From assembly GCA_002336895.1 (NCBI GenBank), contig DDFC01000010.1, forward strand, positions 416,242-480,241: a DNA stretch of 64,000 nt, written 5' to 3'. The position numbers and the translations under genes were made by a program. The notes under the pieces are model-generated. The model had not been told where the DNA came from, ran no database searches, and saw nothing but the letters and a program-made list of their open reading frames with translations. This DNA is from Verrucomicrobiaceae bacterium UBA1938 (GTDB lineage Bacteria; Verrucomicrobiota; Verrucomicrobiia; Verrucomicrobiales; Verrucomicrobiaceae). Within the stretch, counting starts at the first letter, position 1, and the number at the start of each line of letters is the position of its first letter. Positions 35,651 through 43,775 of this stretch are shown here, one piece after another.

Positions 35651-35802
35651 GCCCACTCAAATCAGCCCTTCAGCACCCGCGTGCAATGTTGCGATGTGTT
35701 TCGCAGTGGTCTTTGGCTGCCGGAAGGCGGCTGCATCTCATGACAAAGTGATTTCACGCATGACATGGGTTTGCTTCAGTGCTTCGATGCAGGTTAGTGA
35801 CT

Positions 35803-38800
35803 ATGACTACGCGAGAAGCATTGACGATTTTGGATCTTTCCTCACCCATCAGCCGGGAATCTCTAAGGGAGGCGTTTGAGGAGGGAATGCTGGTGTGGCG
35901 GCCGGAGAGATTTGCTGGAAATGCAGCGCTGCAGGCCAGGGCTGTGGCAAAGCGGGACCAGCTGCGTGCGGCGTGTCAGTGGCTGGATGCCCTGCCTGAG
36001 GGGGAGTTTCCCTATCACGCGGCGGATGTGCACCCGATGCAGCAGCGGCCTGCGGCCTGGGCGGAGGCGGAGGATGATGCGGGGCCGCAGCCGCCGAGGG
36101 TGCCCCGGGCGAGCAGGCCACGCCCAAAGGAGCCGGTGCTGCAGCCGATGCAGGCCTATGAGCCCTGGCAGAAATCTGCGCAGGTGAAACGGGGGCCGGG
36201 CTCGCTGACGGTGCTGGCGTGGGGGATGGTCATCGTGGGTGGGGGGCTGCTCATCGGGCTGCTGGTCATGCTGTTCCCATCTGGCAAGCCGGGAGGCGCT
36301 GCGGAGGTGGCGGCTGCGCCTGCCTCCGGAGAGCCCGGTGTGGCCGAGGTGCCACCTGGCGCCTCTGCGCAGGCAGGTGTGGCGGCATCCACGCCGCCGG
36401 TGCGGGCGCCGCAGCCCGCCCTTTCGCTGGAGACTATCATGACTCTGCCGCCTCCGGTGCCGGTCCACGCGACTGTTAGTCCTGGCAACATGGAGATGGA
36501 GGAGCTGCGTGCACTGGCTGAGCGGGGAGATGCCGTGGCGCAGTACTGTGTGGGAGTGTACTGCGCCACGGATGATAACAAGGCGGGGGATTCCTCAGAG
36601 CCGGGCTATGCAAAAGCGATGAAGTGGTTTCGCCTCGCGGCAGAGCAGGGGCTGCCGGATGCGCAGTACATGCTCGGGCGTGTGCTTGTGATGGGATTGC
36701 ATGTCAAAAAGGACGAGGCAGAGGGCCTGAAGTGGCTCTATCTGGCGGCGAGTCAGGGCTTTGCCCGGGCGATGGATGCGATGGGGGAGCAGATGCTGGT
36801 GCTGGAGCACAGGCAGGTGGCGGCAGAGTGGTTTCGGCGTGCGGCGGAGGCTGGTGTCAGCAATGCGCAGCTGCAGCTGGGGCGGATGCTCAGCACAGGA
36901 AAGGGCGTGGCCGTGGACAAACCGGCAGCCTATTACTGGATCTCCCGCGCCATGATGAGCTCCCAAAAACTGGATCAATACCACCTGGCTGAAGCGCAGA
37001 AAGCGCTGGATGCAGCGCTGGCGAGCATGACATCCGGCGAACTGGTGGATGGTCAGAACAAGGTGCGCGAATGGCAGAAAGAGCACCCGGAGCCCGCGCA
37101 GGCGGCTGCACCGGCCAGCAAGCCGGAGGACGCTCCTGCCACGCCTGCGCCTGCGGCAGCAGCACCCGCCGGGAGGCTGGATCTGCCGCCGGATGAGCTG
37201 CGGGCACTGGCACAGCAGGGCGATGCCGAGGCGCAGTACCTCATGGGCATGTGCCATGCATTTGGCATGGGCGTGCTGAAAGACCAGGCTGCGGCGGCAG
37301 AGTGGTTTCTGCGCGCTGCGATGCGCGGGCTGCCCAAAGCGCAGACACGGGTGGGCATCGCTTATTTCTATGGTGAGGGTGTGAAGAAAGATCCCGCCGA
37401 GGCCATGAAGTGGCTTTTGCGCGGACTGAAGGGAGACGGTGCCGCCGGTGGCTGGCTGCCCAGGGTGGCACGCGAGCTGAGTGCCACAAAGATGATGGAT
37501 GTGTACCGATGGGCGATGGCGGGGGAGCAGCTGGCTGCTGCGGGGAGCAGGTGGTCCTCCGCACTGTCGCTCGCCGATGTACGTCAGCTGGCGCAGCAGG
37601 GAGATGCCCAGGCGCAGCTGGACATGGGGCTGCGTCATTGCTTCGGCGCGGGTGTGAGCGCAGACATGGCGGAGGCGGTGGGCTGGCTGCGCAAAGCGGC
37701 TGAGCAGGGCGTGCTGCAGGCACAGCGCCAGCTGGCCCGCTGCCTCATGAGAGGAGATGGCGCTGCGCAGGATGTGGCAGAGGCGCTGCGCTGGTATCGG
37801 GCGGCTGCCGAGCAGGGCGATGCCTTTTCACAGTTTCAGATGGGGGAGGCCTGCCGCAAGGGGAAGGACATGCCTGCAGACGCCGAGGCGGCCACAGGCT
37901 GGTACCGCAAAGCTGCGGCACAGGGCTACGCACCCGCACAGAGCGAGATGGGGCTGGCCTGCCTGACGGGGAGCGGAGTGGCGCAGGACTCCACCGCAGC
38001 CGTGGGCTATTTCCGGCAGGCGGCCGCACAGGGAAATGCCGACGGCCAGTACAACCTGGGCTTTGACCTGCTGTATGGCCTGGGGGTGGCGAAAGATCCC
38101 GGGACCGGGACGGAGTGGCTCCTCCTGGCTGGAGAGCAGGGCCACCCAGGTGCGCAGATGCACCTGGGCCTCGCCTATCTCTCAGGCAACGGCGTGGACA
38201 AGAATCCCATCTCCGCCGTGTTGTGGCTGAACAGGGCTGCCGCGCAGGGCCTGGATGAGGCGCAGTACGAGCTGGGCACCTGCTATGAAGACGGCGTGGG
38301 CGTGCCCAAGGATGCCGCCACCGCCGTGGAGTGGTATGCCAAATCCGCCGCGCAGGGATTTGCGAAGGCGCAGAACTATCTGGGCACCTGTCGTGAGACG
38401 GGCATCGGTGGGCCGGTGGATCTGGCCGATGCTGTGAAGTGGTACCGACAGGCTGCTGAGCAGGGAAATGGGAACGGGGAGTACAATCTGGGCCGATGCT
38501 ATCAGTCCGGCCTCGGAGTGGAAAAAGACTCCGCAGAAGGCGTGAAGTGGTACCGCAAAGCGGCGGAGAGGGGGTATGCGTTTGCGCAGAACAACCTGGG
38601 CAACTGCTACCAGTCAGGCAATGGTGTGCCGGCGGATGCCGTCGAGGCCGTGAACTGGTACCGCAAGGCTGCTGAGCAGGGGCTGGACGCAGGCCTGCGC
38701 AACATGGGCAGCTGCCATGAGTCCGGCACTGGGGTGGAGCAGGATCTCGTGGAAGCGATGAAGTGGTACCTCATTGCCGCCACGAAGGGAGACTCCACCG

Positions 38801-38901
38801 CCATCGAATGGGCCGAGGCCCTGAAGCTCAGGCTGACTCCCGAGCAGCGTGCCCAGGCCGAACGGCGCGCAGAGGCCTTTCAGAAAGCGCAGAAAGGCTG
38901 A
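35803..38901 (+). CDS. Membrane-anchored Sel1-repeat protein with J-like N-terminus
   Basis: 1032 residues from the ATG at 35803. Residues 1-65 form a short helical domain (T-T-R-E-A-L-T-I-L-D-L then I-S-R-E-S-L-R-E-A-F), similar in layout to a J-domain but with no HPD. It is clearly shared with the protein at 50192-51577. A transmembrane helix lies near 150 (V-I-V-G-G-G-L-L-I-G-L-L-V-M-L-F), then a Pro/Ala linker and about 18 Sel1 repeats (A-x2-Q-G-D-A-x-A-Q-x2-M-G; A-x2-W-x-R-x-A-A) in two blocks separated by a linker at about 425-465. Probably a protein-interaction scaffold facing the periplasm. Upstream ATG-like starts are not supported by the paralogue. Confidence 0.85.
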   Translation: MTTREALTILDLSSPISRESLREAFEEGMLVWRPERFAGNAALQARAVAKRDQLRAACQWLDALPEGEFPYHAADVHPMQQRPAAWAEAEDDAGPQPPRVPRASRPRPKEPVLQPMQAYEPWQKSAQVKRGPGSLTVLAWGMVIVGGGLLIGLLVMLFPSGKPGGAAEVAAAPASGEPGVAEVPPGASAQAGVAASTPPVRAPQPALSLETIMTLPPPVPVHATVSPGNMEMEELRALAERGDAVAQYCVGVYCATDDNKAGDSSEPGYAKAMKWFRLAAEQGLPDAQYMLGRVLVMGLHVKKDEAEGLKWLYLAASQGFARAMDAMGEQMLVLEHRQVAAEWFRRAAEAGVSNAQLQLGRMLSTGKGVAVDKPAAYYWISRAMMSSQKLDQYHLAEAQKALDAALASMTSGELVDGQNKVREWQKEHPEPAQAAAPASKPEDAPATPAPAAAAPAGRLDLPPDELRALAQQGDAEAQYLMGMCHAFGMGVLKDQAAAAEWFLRAAMRGLPKAQTRVGIAYFYGEGVKKDPAEAMKWLLRGLKGDGAAGGWLPRVARELSATKMMDVYRWAMAGEQLAAAGSRWSSALSLADVRQLAQQGDAQAQLDMGLRHCFGAGVSADMAEAVGWLRKAAEQGVLQAQRQLARCLMRGDGAAQDVAEALRWYRAAAEQGDAFSQFQMGEACRKGKDMPADAEAATGWYRKAAAQGYAPAQSEMGLACLTGSGVAQDSTAAVGYFRQAAAQGNADGQYNLGFDLLYGLGVAKDPGTGTEWLLLAGEQGHPGAQMHLGLAYLSGNGVDKNPISAVLWLNRAAAQGLDEAQYELGTCYEDGVGVPKDAATAVEWYAKSAAQGFAKAQNYLGTCRETGIGGPVDLADAVKWYRQAAEQGNGNGEYNLGRCYQSGLGVEKDSAEGVKWYRKAAERGYAFAQNNLGNCYQSGNGVPADAVEAVNWYRKAAEQGLDAGLRNMGSCHESGTGVEQDLVEAMKWYLIAATKGDSTAIEWAEALKLRLTPEQRAQAERRAEAFQKAQKG

Positions 38902-39046
38902 TGACCTGAAAAAGCCGAAACGTGGCGGTGACGCAGGCATGATCGGCTTCTGACAAGCGCGTCTTTCCACACAGCTCTCTGACAAGTGGCGTGTGGACAC
39001 TCCGGGGGGGGCTCAGGCGCGCACACGCATGGTGCCGGATGGCATG

Positions 39047-39556
39047 TCATGCCACATCCTCGCAGGCCATGCCACGCCGCCCATGCCACCAGCGGCGTGC
39101 GGGCTCCACCAGCAGGTGCAGGCCGGCTGGCAGCACGGGGGTGAAGAACAGCAGCGCCAGGGCCGTGAGCAGCGCCGGCGCCATGTGCCTGAGGAAAGGC
39201 ACGTATAAGTGGAGCATGGGCGCCACGACCGCTCCCAGCATGAGGTAGCCAAAGAAGAGCTGGTCCAGCCGGAAGAGCCGCAGGGCCAGCCAGAGCCACA
39301 GCACGAAGGTGATCCAGCCCATCACCCACTCCCAGCCGTAGAGCGCCGAGAGGGCGCGCTCTCCGAGCGGCTGGTGAAAGAGCATGAGCAGCTTCAGGTG
39401 GATCCACGTCCAGCACCATCCGGCGCGCCGCTGCGCATCACTGAAATACGGCGGCCGCATCCACCACACCCAGAAGACAGGCAGAATGACCAGACCGACC
39501 CAGAAAAAGAAACGCCCCCGGCGAGTGAGCAGGTCCGGAGGCGGGGTGGTGTGCAT
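39047..39556 (-). CDS. Multi-pass membrane protein
   Basis: 169 residues with four hydrophobic helices (F-F-F-W-V-G-L-V-I-L-P-V-F-W-V-W; V-M-G-W-I-T-F-V-L-W-L-W-L-A-L; F-F-G-Y-L-M-L-G-A-V-V; L-L-T-A-L-A-L-L-F-F) and W-T-W-I-H-L-K between the first two. No family recognised. Stands alone between the Sel1 gene and the 39.7 kb pair. Confidence 0.65.
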   Translation of the reverse strand: MHTTPPPDLLTRRGRFFFWVGLVILPVFWVWWMRPPYFSDAQRRAGWCWTWIHLKLLMLFHQPLGERALSALYGWEWVMGWITFVLWLWLALRLFRLDQLFFGYLMLGAVVAPMLHLYVPFLRHMAPALLTALALLFFTPVLPAGLHLLVEPARRWWHGRRGMACEDVA

Positions 39557-39674
39557 GGCGTGCGGGATTTACGGGAGCATTATCCTGCGGAAGCGGGGTG
39601 TGGGGCAAGAGGGAAAGTGGGAGGAGGTGCGACCGGCGGAGGATTGGTCACTGGCCTGTCACAACTTGACCTAC

Positions 39675-40052
39675 TCAAGCTGAGGGTGGCTGATACAGCC
39701 AGTCTCTAGCTACAGCTTTGTCGCGGAGTAACCCGGCGATCTGCTTTTTAGCCTTCTTGTCCTTGCCCGTGAAATCAATCACCGCGTGCTCGGTAAACAG
39801 TTCCGGGTCAGGCCTGGCAGGCACGCCCTCGGCCAGACATTCACTCACTGTGACAGCAAGAACCCCGGAGGATTTGAGCCCTTGTTCTTGCGTAAAGTGA
39901 TGCCATGCTGCTTCTGCTCCGATCAAATCCCCGTCATACGCCGAAAGCAGGTCTTTATCCTTCGGTGTGGGATGAAATGCTTGTGAAGTTACGCGTCCAG
40001 CGACCAAGAAAGAAGGATTGATCTGGCGCAGCAACAGAGTGGCAGATTGCAT
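39675..40052 (-). CDS. Small protein of an uncharacterised two-gene system
   Basis: 125 residues beginning M-Q-S-A-T-L-L-L-R-Q-I-N-P-S-F. It has G-R-V-T-S-Q-A-F-H-P-T-P-K-D then L-S-A-Y-D-G-D-L-I and a helix A-W-H-H-F-T-Q-E-Q-G. The ATG is 4 bp after the stop of the larger upstream gene, so the two are coupled. The arrangement (strand, motif Y-D-G-D, helix) is reminiscent of partner proteins A-C at 6.9-10.2 kb, but similarity is too weak to call homology. Role unknown; antitoxin or immunity partner by position. Confidence 0.6.
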   Translation of the reverse strand: MQSATLLLRQINPSFLVAGRVTSQAFHPTPKDKDLLSAYDGDLIGAEAAWHHFTQEQGLKSSGVLAVTVSECLAEGVPARPDPELFTEHAVIDFTGKDKKAKKQIAGLLRDKAVARDWLYQPPSA

Positions 40053-40056
40053 GGTG

Positions 40057-41178
40057 CTATGCTGCTGCGGGGTGTTTTTCCATCACAAAGGCCATTAATG
40101 AGGCCCAACCTGCAGGCGTGTTTAATATTACTTCTTGATCACGGGCATCACGAGTGACTACATTCACCGCCATCAACTCGGTCTTGAGTGAGGCCAGTTC
40201 CACTTCAGCGGAGATTTCCCAGTGGCCCAAGGTCCACTCCATCTGCAGTCCACCTTCAGGCGTGGGGTAGATGTGGGGCAGGGGCAGGGCGGCTGTCTCA
40301 GCATTGTTCCAGGCGGTTGAAAAGGTGGCCAGGCCCGCCTTCGTGGGGGCGGTACCCTCGCCATCCAGCCAGCCATCTTTGAGCTGCGCAAGCTCTTCGC
40401 ATCGAGCGGCTACGTCATTCGGGTCCAGCGACTCAATATGCTGTGTTTCGGCCACTTTTACTGGCTGATCATTTGGATCATAATCTACCTGGCCACGCAC
40501 CAGCACTTTACAGCTCTGGTATTTGTCACGCTGGAATTCGCTTAGAGCATCCAGAACATGTTTGGCCAGCTCGCGTGGGTAGTTTCCGATCAACTTTGGG
40601 CCGCCTATTAGTTTGATTGTGTAACTGTTCTTCTCGGCATTCACCTCGGTTATCCAGCCACGTAGATCCGCTGCAGTCTGATAACTCTTCGCCCCAGTAA
40701 GCACCAGTTTTTTGCGCGTGGTCCGATCATATACCGTGGCTTTCGTTGCGCCGGGGGCAGTCCATTCAATATGTTCACCTTCCCGCAACGAACTGCCGAA
40801 GCGGTTGAAGTAGCCAAGGTACTCCCGGGGGAATTCCTCAGGAACTGCCTGTCCCATGTTCACAGCCATGATGGACGTCTGCACTAGTGTAAAAGCACGA
40901 TCAAACAGATCGGAGAAAGGCAGTTTGTCACCACTGAAATGACGCTTGAGCACGGGAATGGCGCTTCCAGACTCAACGGCAGAAAGTCGCAGGCTGAAAT
41001 CATCTGTAAAACCGCGGGGCGTGCGTTTTCGATCCTGGTTCTCCTTGAGGTAGATGTCCTTGGCAATTTCGATCACCAGTTCCTCGAATGCAGACCAGTC
41101 CTTTAGCACATCAAGCGGCAGCGAATGCTCTTCAAAGCGTCCGCCTACGAGTCTGGGTCTGAGAAAGTCCTGTTGCAC
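40057..41178 (-). CDS. Larger protein of the uncharacterised two-gene system
   Basis: 373 residues, cytoplasmic, no recognised catalytic motif. N-terminal L-R-P-R-L-V-G-G-R-F-E-E-H-S-L-P-L-D, K-D-I-Y-L-K-E-N and T-P-R-G-F; then alternating alpha/beta segments including Y-T-I-K-L-I-G-G-P-K-L-I-G-N; C-terminal L-P-L-P-H-I-Y-P-T-P-E-G-G-L-Q-M-E-W with W-E-I-S-A-E-V-E-L, which looks like a separate strand-rich domain. Together with the coupled downstream gene it forms a compact two-gene unit that could be a toxin-antitoxin or defence pair; this is inference. Confidence 0.65.
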   Translation of the reverse strand: MQQDFLRPRLVGGRFEEHSLPLDVLKDWSAFEELVIEIAKDIYLKENQDRKRTPRGFTDDFSLRLSAVESGSAIPVLKRHFSGDKLPFSDLFDRAFTLVQTSIMAVNMGQAVPEEFPREYLGYFNRFGSSLREGEHIEWTAPGATKATVYDRTTRKKLVLTGAKSYQTAADLRGWITEVNAEKNSYTIKLIGGPKLIGNYPRELAKHVLDALSEFQRDKYQSCKVLVRGQVDYDPNDQPVKVAETQHIESLDPNDVAARCEELAQLKDGWLDGEGTAPTKAGLATFSTAWNNAETAALPLPHIYPTPEGGLQMEWTLGHWEISAEVELASLKTELMAVNVVTRDARDQEVILNTPAGWASLMAFVMEKHPAAA

Positions 41179-41246
41179 GATTGGGCATGAAGTGTCGTTT
41201 AACGAAACAGATTGTCAATTTACAGACTCCTAAATACCCCTCCACC

Positions 41247-42197
41247 TCACCCCAGAAAATCCCGGCTCCGCGTGCTCCACTCTGGCGCGAGGCGGACGGG
41301 TTTGTTTCCCTGGGGGCGCATGGTTTGCAGGAGGGTGAGGGCCAGCTGGGCCTGCTGATGGATGAGGCTGGGGGCGTCCTGATTGCGCAGGCTGGGGATG
41401 TCGTAGTTGGTGATGCTGGGCTTGGAGAAAAAGACGTCCAGCGCCAGCGGCAGGAAGATGGACTCCACAAAGCCTGCGGGCACTGGCAGCGGCACGCCGG
41501 GGTCGGAGTGGCCGGGGGCGCTGGTGTACACATCGGCGGTGGTCAGCTGGCCCAGCGAGCAGCGGGCCTGAAACTCCAGCACCATGTCGGTGGCGGCGGG
41601 GCTGTTGAGCATGAGGCGCTGGCACACGCGGCCTCCACTGAGCGTGCTCTCGATGAAGTAGCACACGCAGGCGGCGGCGCAGTTTTCCGCCAGCTCCTGG
41701 CGGCTGCCTACAGCCACGATGCGGCGGCTGCTACCATGCAGGCGCAGGGGCTCCAGCACGGTGATGATGTCCGGCGGCAGCTCCACGGTGTCCGCCTTCA
41801 GCGTGGCGGTGCCGCTGCTGCTGTCCGCGAGGTAGGGAAACTGCAGCGTGGCGGTGCCGGAGTCGTTGCTGAGAGAGAGAATGCGGTTGGGCTCGCTCTC
41901 TCCTGGCAGCAGGATCTGGCAGCCGGTGGCCCAGGCGGGAAAGGTGCCTGTGGCGGTGGTGCCGCCGCGCGTGAGACCGCCGACGCTCAGTGTGGCAGGC
42001 GCGTGAAACCACACGCTGCGCTGCTGCTTGGCGGCAAAGAGCGGACCCAGCAGCGCCATCTGCTGCAGCGCGGCATTGCAGGAGGCCAGGGCGTCTGGCA
42101 GCGGGTCGTCAAAATCAGTGCCCCCGGCGTAGGGGATGCCGCGCTGCTCCACGCGGAGGTAGCTGAGCATGGTGGCGATGGTGTCTCGTACGGTCAT
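41247..42197 (-). CDS. Phage neck/tail-completion-like structural protein
   Basis: 316 residues. N-terminal M-T-V-R-D-T-I-A-T-M-L-S-Y-L-R-V-E, helix F-D-D-P-L-P-D-A-L-A-S-C-N-A-A-L-Q-Q-M, followed by beta-rich sequence and a C-terminal helical part. This layout fits adaptor or neck proteins that join portal and tail. Position at the 3' end of the capsid operon supports it. No enzyme motif. A TACCA-type repeat ends 10 bp before the ATG. Confidence 0.6.
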   Translation of the reverse strand: MTVRDTIATMLSYLRVEQRGIPYAGGTDFDDPLPDALASCNAALQQMALLGPLFAAKQQRSVWFHAPATLSVGGLTRGGTTATGTFPAWATGCQILLPGESEPNRILSLSNDSGTATLQFPYLADSSSGTATLKADTVELPPDIITVLEPLRLHGSSRRIVAVGSRQELAENCAAACVCYFIESTLSGGRVCQRLMLNSPAATDMVLEFQARCSLGQLTTADVYTSAPGHSDPGVPLPVPAGFVESIFLPLALDVFFSKPSITNYDIPSLRNQDAPSLIHQQAQLALTLLQTMRPQGNKPVRLAPEWSTRSRDFLG

Positions 42198-42206
42198 GGC
42201 TTTGAA

Positions 42207-42221
42207 TGGTAGGATGTGGTG
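42207..42221 (-). repeat. TACCA-N5-TACCA repeat, site 7 (one mismatch)
   Basis: On the minus strand it reads CACCA-CATCC-TACCA, with the same CATCC spacer as site 9, 9 bp upstream of the neck-like gene's ATG. Confidence 0.6.
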
Positions 42222-42245
42222 TGTTTAAAGAAATGGAATGTGGCA

Positions 42246-42578
42246 TCAGTCCACGGCCAGGGGTTTGACACGGGGCTCGGGCATGGAGGCGCTGAGGCCG
42301 TCCAGCGTGGCGATGATGTCGGCCTCCAGCGCCAGGCGGTAGATGCGGCCGCTGCGGGTCAGCTCGCCGCTGGCATAGCGGCCCACATAGACCTGCGTGC
42401 CGAAGTCCAGGCCGGTGCGGGAACAATCAGGGCCGCGTCCGACGACGACAGCCTCCATGCGCGTGCTGGCGCCCTGCACGGCGGTGGGCAGCACGATGCC
42501 GGCTGCGGTGGTCTGCTCCTGCGGGGTCACATCGAGAAGAAGGTGGGTGCCAAGGGGGTGGATTCCAGGTGGGTTCAT
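42246..42578 (-). CDS. Phage-type GroES-like co-chaperonin
   Basis: 110 residues matching the Cpn10 pattern: P-L-G-T-H-L-L-L-D, mobile-loop-like E-Q-T-T-A-A-G-I-V-L-P, M-E-A-V-V-V-G-R-G-P-D, then G-T-Q-V-Y-V-G-R-Y-A and a final strand. It lies between structural genes, as phage co-chaperonins needed for capsid folding do (T4 gp31 type). It probably pairs with the host GroEL to fold the capsid protein. The functional role is inference; the family match is good. Confidence 0.75.
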   Translation of the reverse strand: MNPPGIHPLGTHLLLDVTPQEQTTAAGIVLPTAVQGASTRMEAVVVGRGPDCSRTGLDFGTQVYVGRYASGELTRSGRIYRLALEADIIATLDGLSASMPEPRVKPLAVD

Positions 42579-42661
42579 ATCAGTATTAGGGTGTGGTTGT
42601 TTGTGGTTTTATTGACGAAAAGACTTCAATTCAGGTGATCAGGTGTGGCTTTGGTGCATGC

Positions 42662-43294
42662 TCACGCTTCGCCAGCGGCTGGTGTGGCACTGCGCCTGCG
42701 CACTCGCGTGCGTGGAGCTGCGGCGGGCGGCTCCTGCCCCAAGGTGGGCGCAACGGTCGGCTCTGAGCCCGGCCCAACCACGATACGGGTTTCAGTGCTC
42801 GTGTCCGTTGCGCCCGTTTTGGGGGAAGAAAGAGGTGTGGATGGCTGGGCGGCTGTGCCTGTAGCAGCAGGGATGCCAGCCGCAGAGGAAGAGATGCTCA
42901 TTGTTTGCGGCAGCGCTGCACACGGGGGCTGGCAGGCTGTCAGCGTGGTGCTGGTGGCACCCTGAGTGGCCGTCAGTGTGGCCGGATCCAGAAACACGAT
43001 GAGCGCATGCGGCAGGCGGCGTTGCTCCATGAGATCGTGCGCCAGGCGTGCGCCATCGGCCTGCCAGAGATGCAGCGGCACACGCAGGATGTGCCCTTCC
43101 TGCGCAGACTCATGGCGGAAGATGTAGGAGCGCGTGCCTTTGTCATGAAAGTCATACGGCGCGGTGTTTCCCACACCCACGAGCTTCAGGACGACGACTG
43201 GCTCGTCAGCGCGGCGGTGTTTGCCCAGCAGTGCAGAGTCAACTCGTGCTGGCAGGCGGGAAAGGGCAGGGGTGGCGGGCTTGGTGTGTATCAT
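42662..43294 (-). CDS. Phage structural-module protein, function unknown
   Basis: 210 residues from the ATG at 43294 (M-I-H-T-K-P-A-T-P-A-L-S). Ordered part up to about 115 (V-V-V-L-K-L-V-G-V-G-N-T-A-P-Y-D-F-H then H-A-L-I-V-F-L-D-P), then a low-complexity Ser/Thr/Pro/Ala tail ending in basic residues. Between the capsid and GroES-like genes, so possibly a head decoration or accessory protein. The frame is open upstream to 43519, but that portion is unlike protein. Confidence 0.55.
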   Translation of the reverse strand: MIHTKPATPALSRLPARVDSALLGKHRRADEPVVVLKLVGVGNTAPYDFHDKGTRSYIFRHESAQEGHILRVPLHLWQADGARLAHDLMEQRRLPHALIVFLDPATLTATQGATSTTLTACQPPCAALPQTMSISSSAAGIPAATGTAAQPSTPLSSPKTGATDTSTETRIVVGPGSEPTVAPTLGQEPPAAAPRTRVRRRSATPAAGEA

Positions 43295-43580
43295 GATGGC
43301 TAGGTGGTCGGAGTTTCTGTCAGATCGATTCGTCCTCGTCCTCCTGCTCGAACTCGTCCTCGATTCTTCGGCTTCAAAGACAGCAGCAGGTGGAGATGGC
43401 AGGCAGGGTGTTTTGTGGCATTTAGAGGGCGCTGGGTGCGTCCTCGCTTTGGGCATGGCAGGCAGGAGTGCCCGCCTCACTTTCTCCAGTTTCCTCCCTG
43501 GGCGGTCCGGGATGGACACGCCGCAGAGGGAGGCTTTAGGAGATCAAAAAGGTTTAAAAAAAGGTGGTCGGCGCAGAGTG

Positions 43581-43595
43581 TGGTAGCATCTGGTA
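43581..43595 (-). repeat. TACCA-N5-TACCA direct repeat, site 8 (exact)
   Basis: Minus strand reads ATACCAGATGCTACCAC. Intergenic, downstream of the capsid gene and upstream of the next structural gene. Confidence 0.75.
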
Positions 43596-43635
43596 TGTGA
43601 TTGCTCCGCTCTCCGGCTGTGGTTGTTGGTTTTGG

Positions 43636-43714
43636 CATCCTCCTCTTCCTCTTACTCCTCCTCCCTCGGCTTGGTCACTGCATGGCAAGGGAGGAAGAGT
43701 AAGAGTAGGAGGAG
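43636..43714. repeat. Imperfect long inverted repeat
   Basis: A CT-rich arm (CTCCTCTTCCTCTTACTCCT at the left) and an AG-rich arm (GGAGGAAGAGTAAGAGTAGG at the right) of about 25 bp pair with a few mismatches around a 22-nt loop. Could form a stable RNA stem in the capsid mRNA trailer. Confidence 0.5.
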
Positions 43715-43731
43715 AAGGATTGCGGGGTGTT

Positions 43732-43762
43732 GCGGCCCGCACGTTTTCAGCGTGCGGGCCGC
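43732..43762 (-). terminator. Strong hairpin after the capsid gene
   Basis: GCGGCCCGCACG (43732-43743), 7-nt loop, perfect complement at 43751-43762. It begins 13 bp after the capsid stop codon on the minus strand. No T tract follows, so it may reduce read-through or stabilise the capsid mRNA rather than end transcription. Confidence 0.55.
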
Positions 43763-43775
43763 GTGGTTTGTCGCG

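Larger units (their letters stand above)
43295..43775. other. Intergenic region in the capsid operon
   Basis: 480 bp with no convincing gene. It contains TACCA site 8, a long imperfect pyrimidine/purine inverted repeat (43636-43714), and a 12-bp perfect hairpin just after the capsid stop. On the minus strand there is an open stretch encoding an acidic tail (E-D-E-F-E-Q-E-D-E-D-E-S-I, stop at 43320) without any start codon, possibly the end of a lost gene. Confidence 0.45.

Noticed and set aside
43320..43373. Acidic C-terminal tail encoded on the minus strand downstream of site 8
   Set aside because: No start codon and a stop immediately upstream in frame; may be a remnant but cannot be called a gene.
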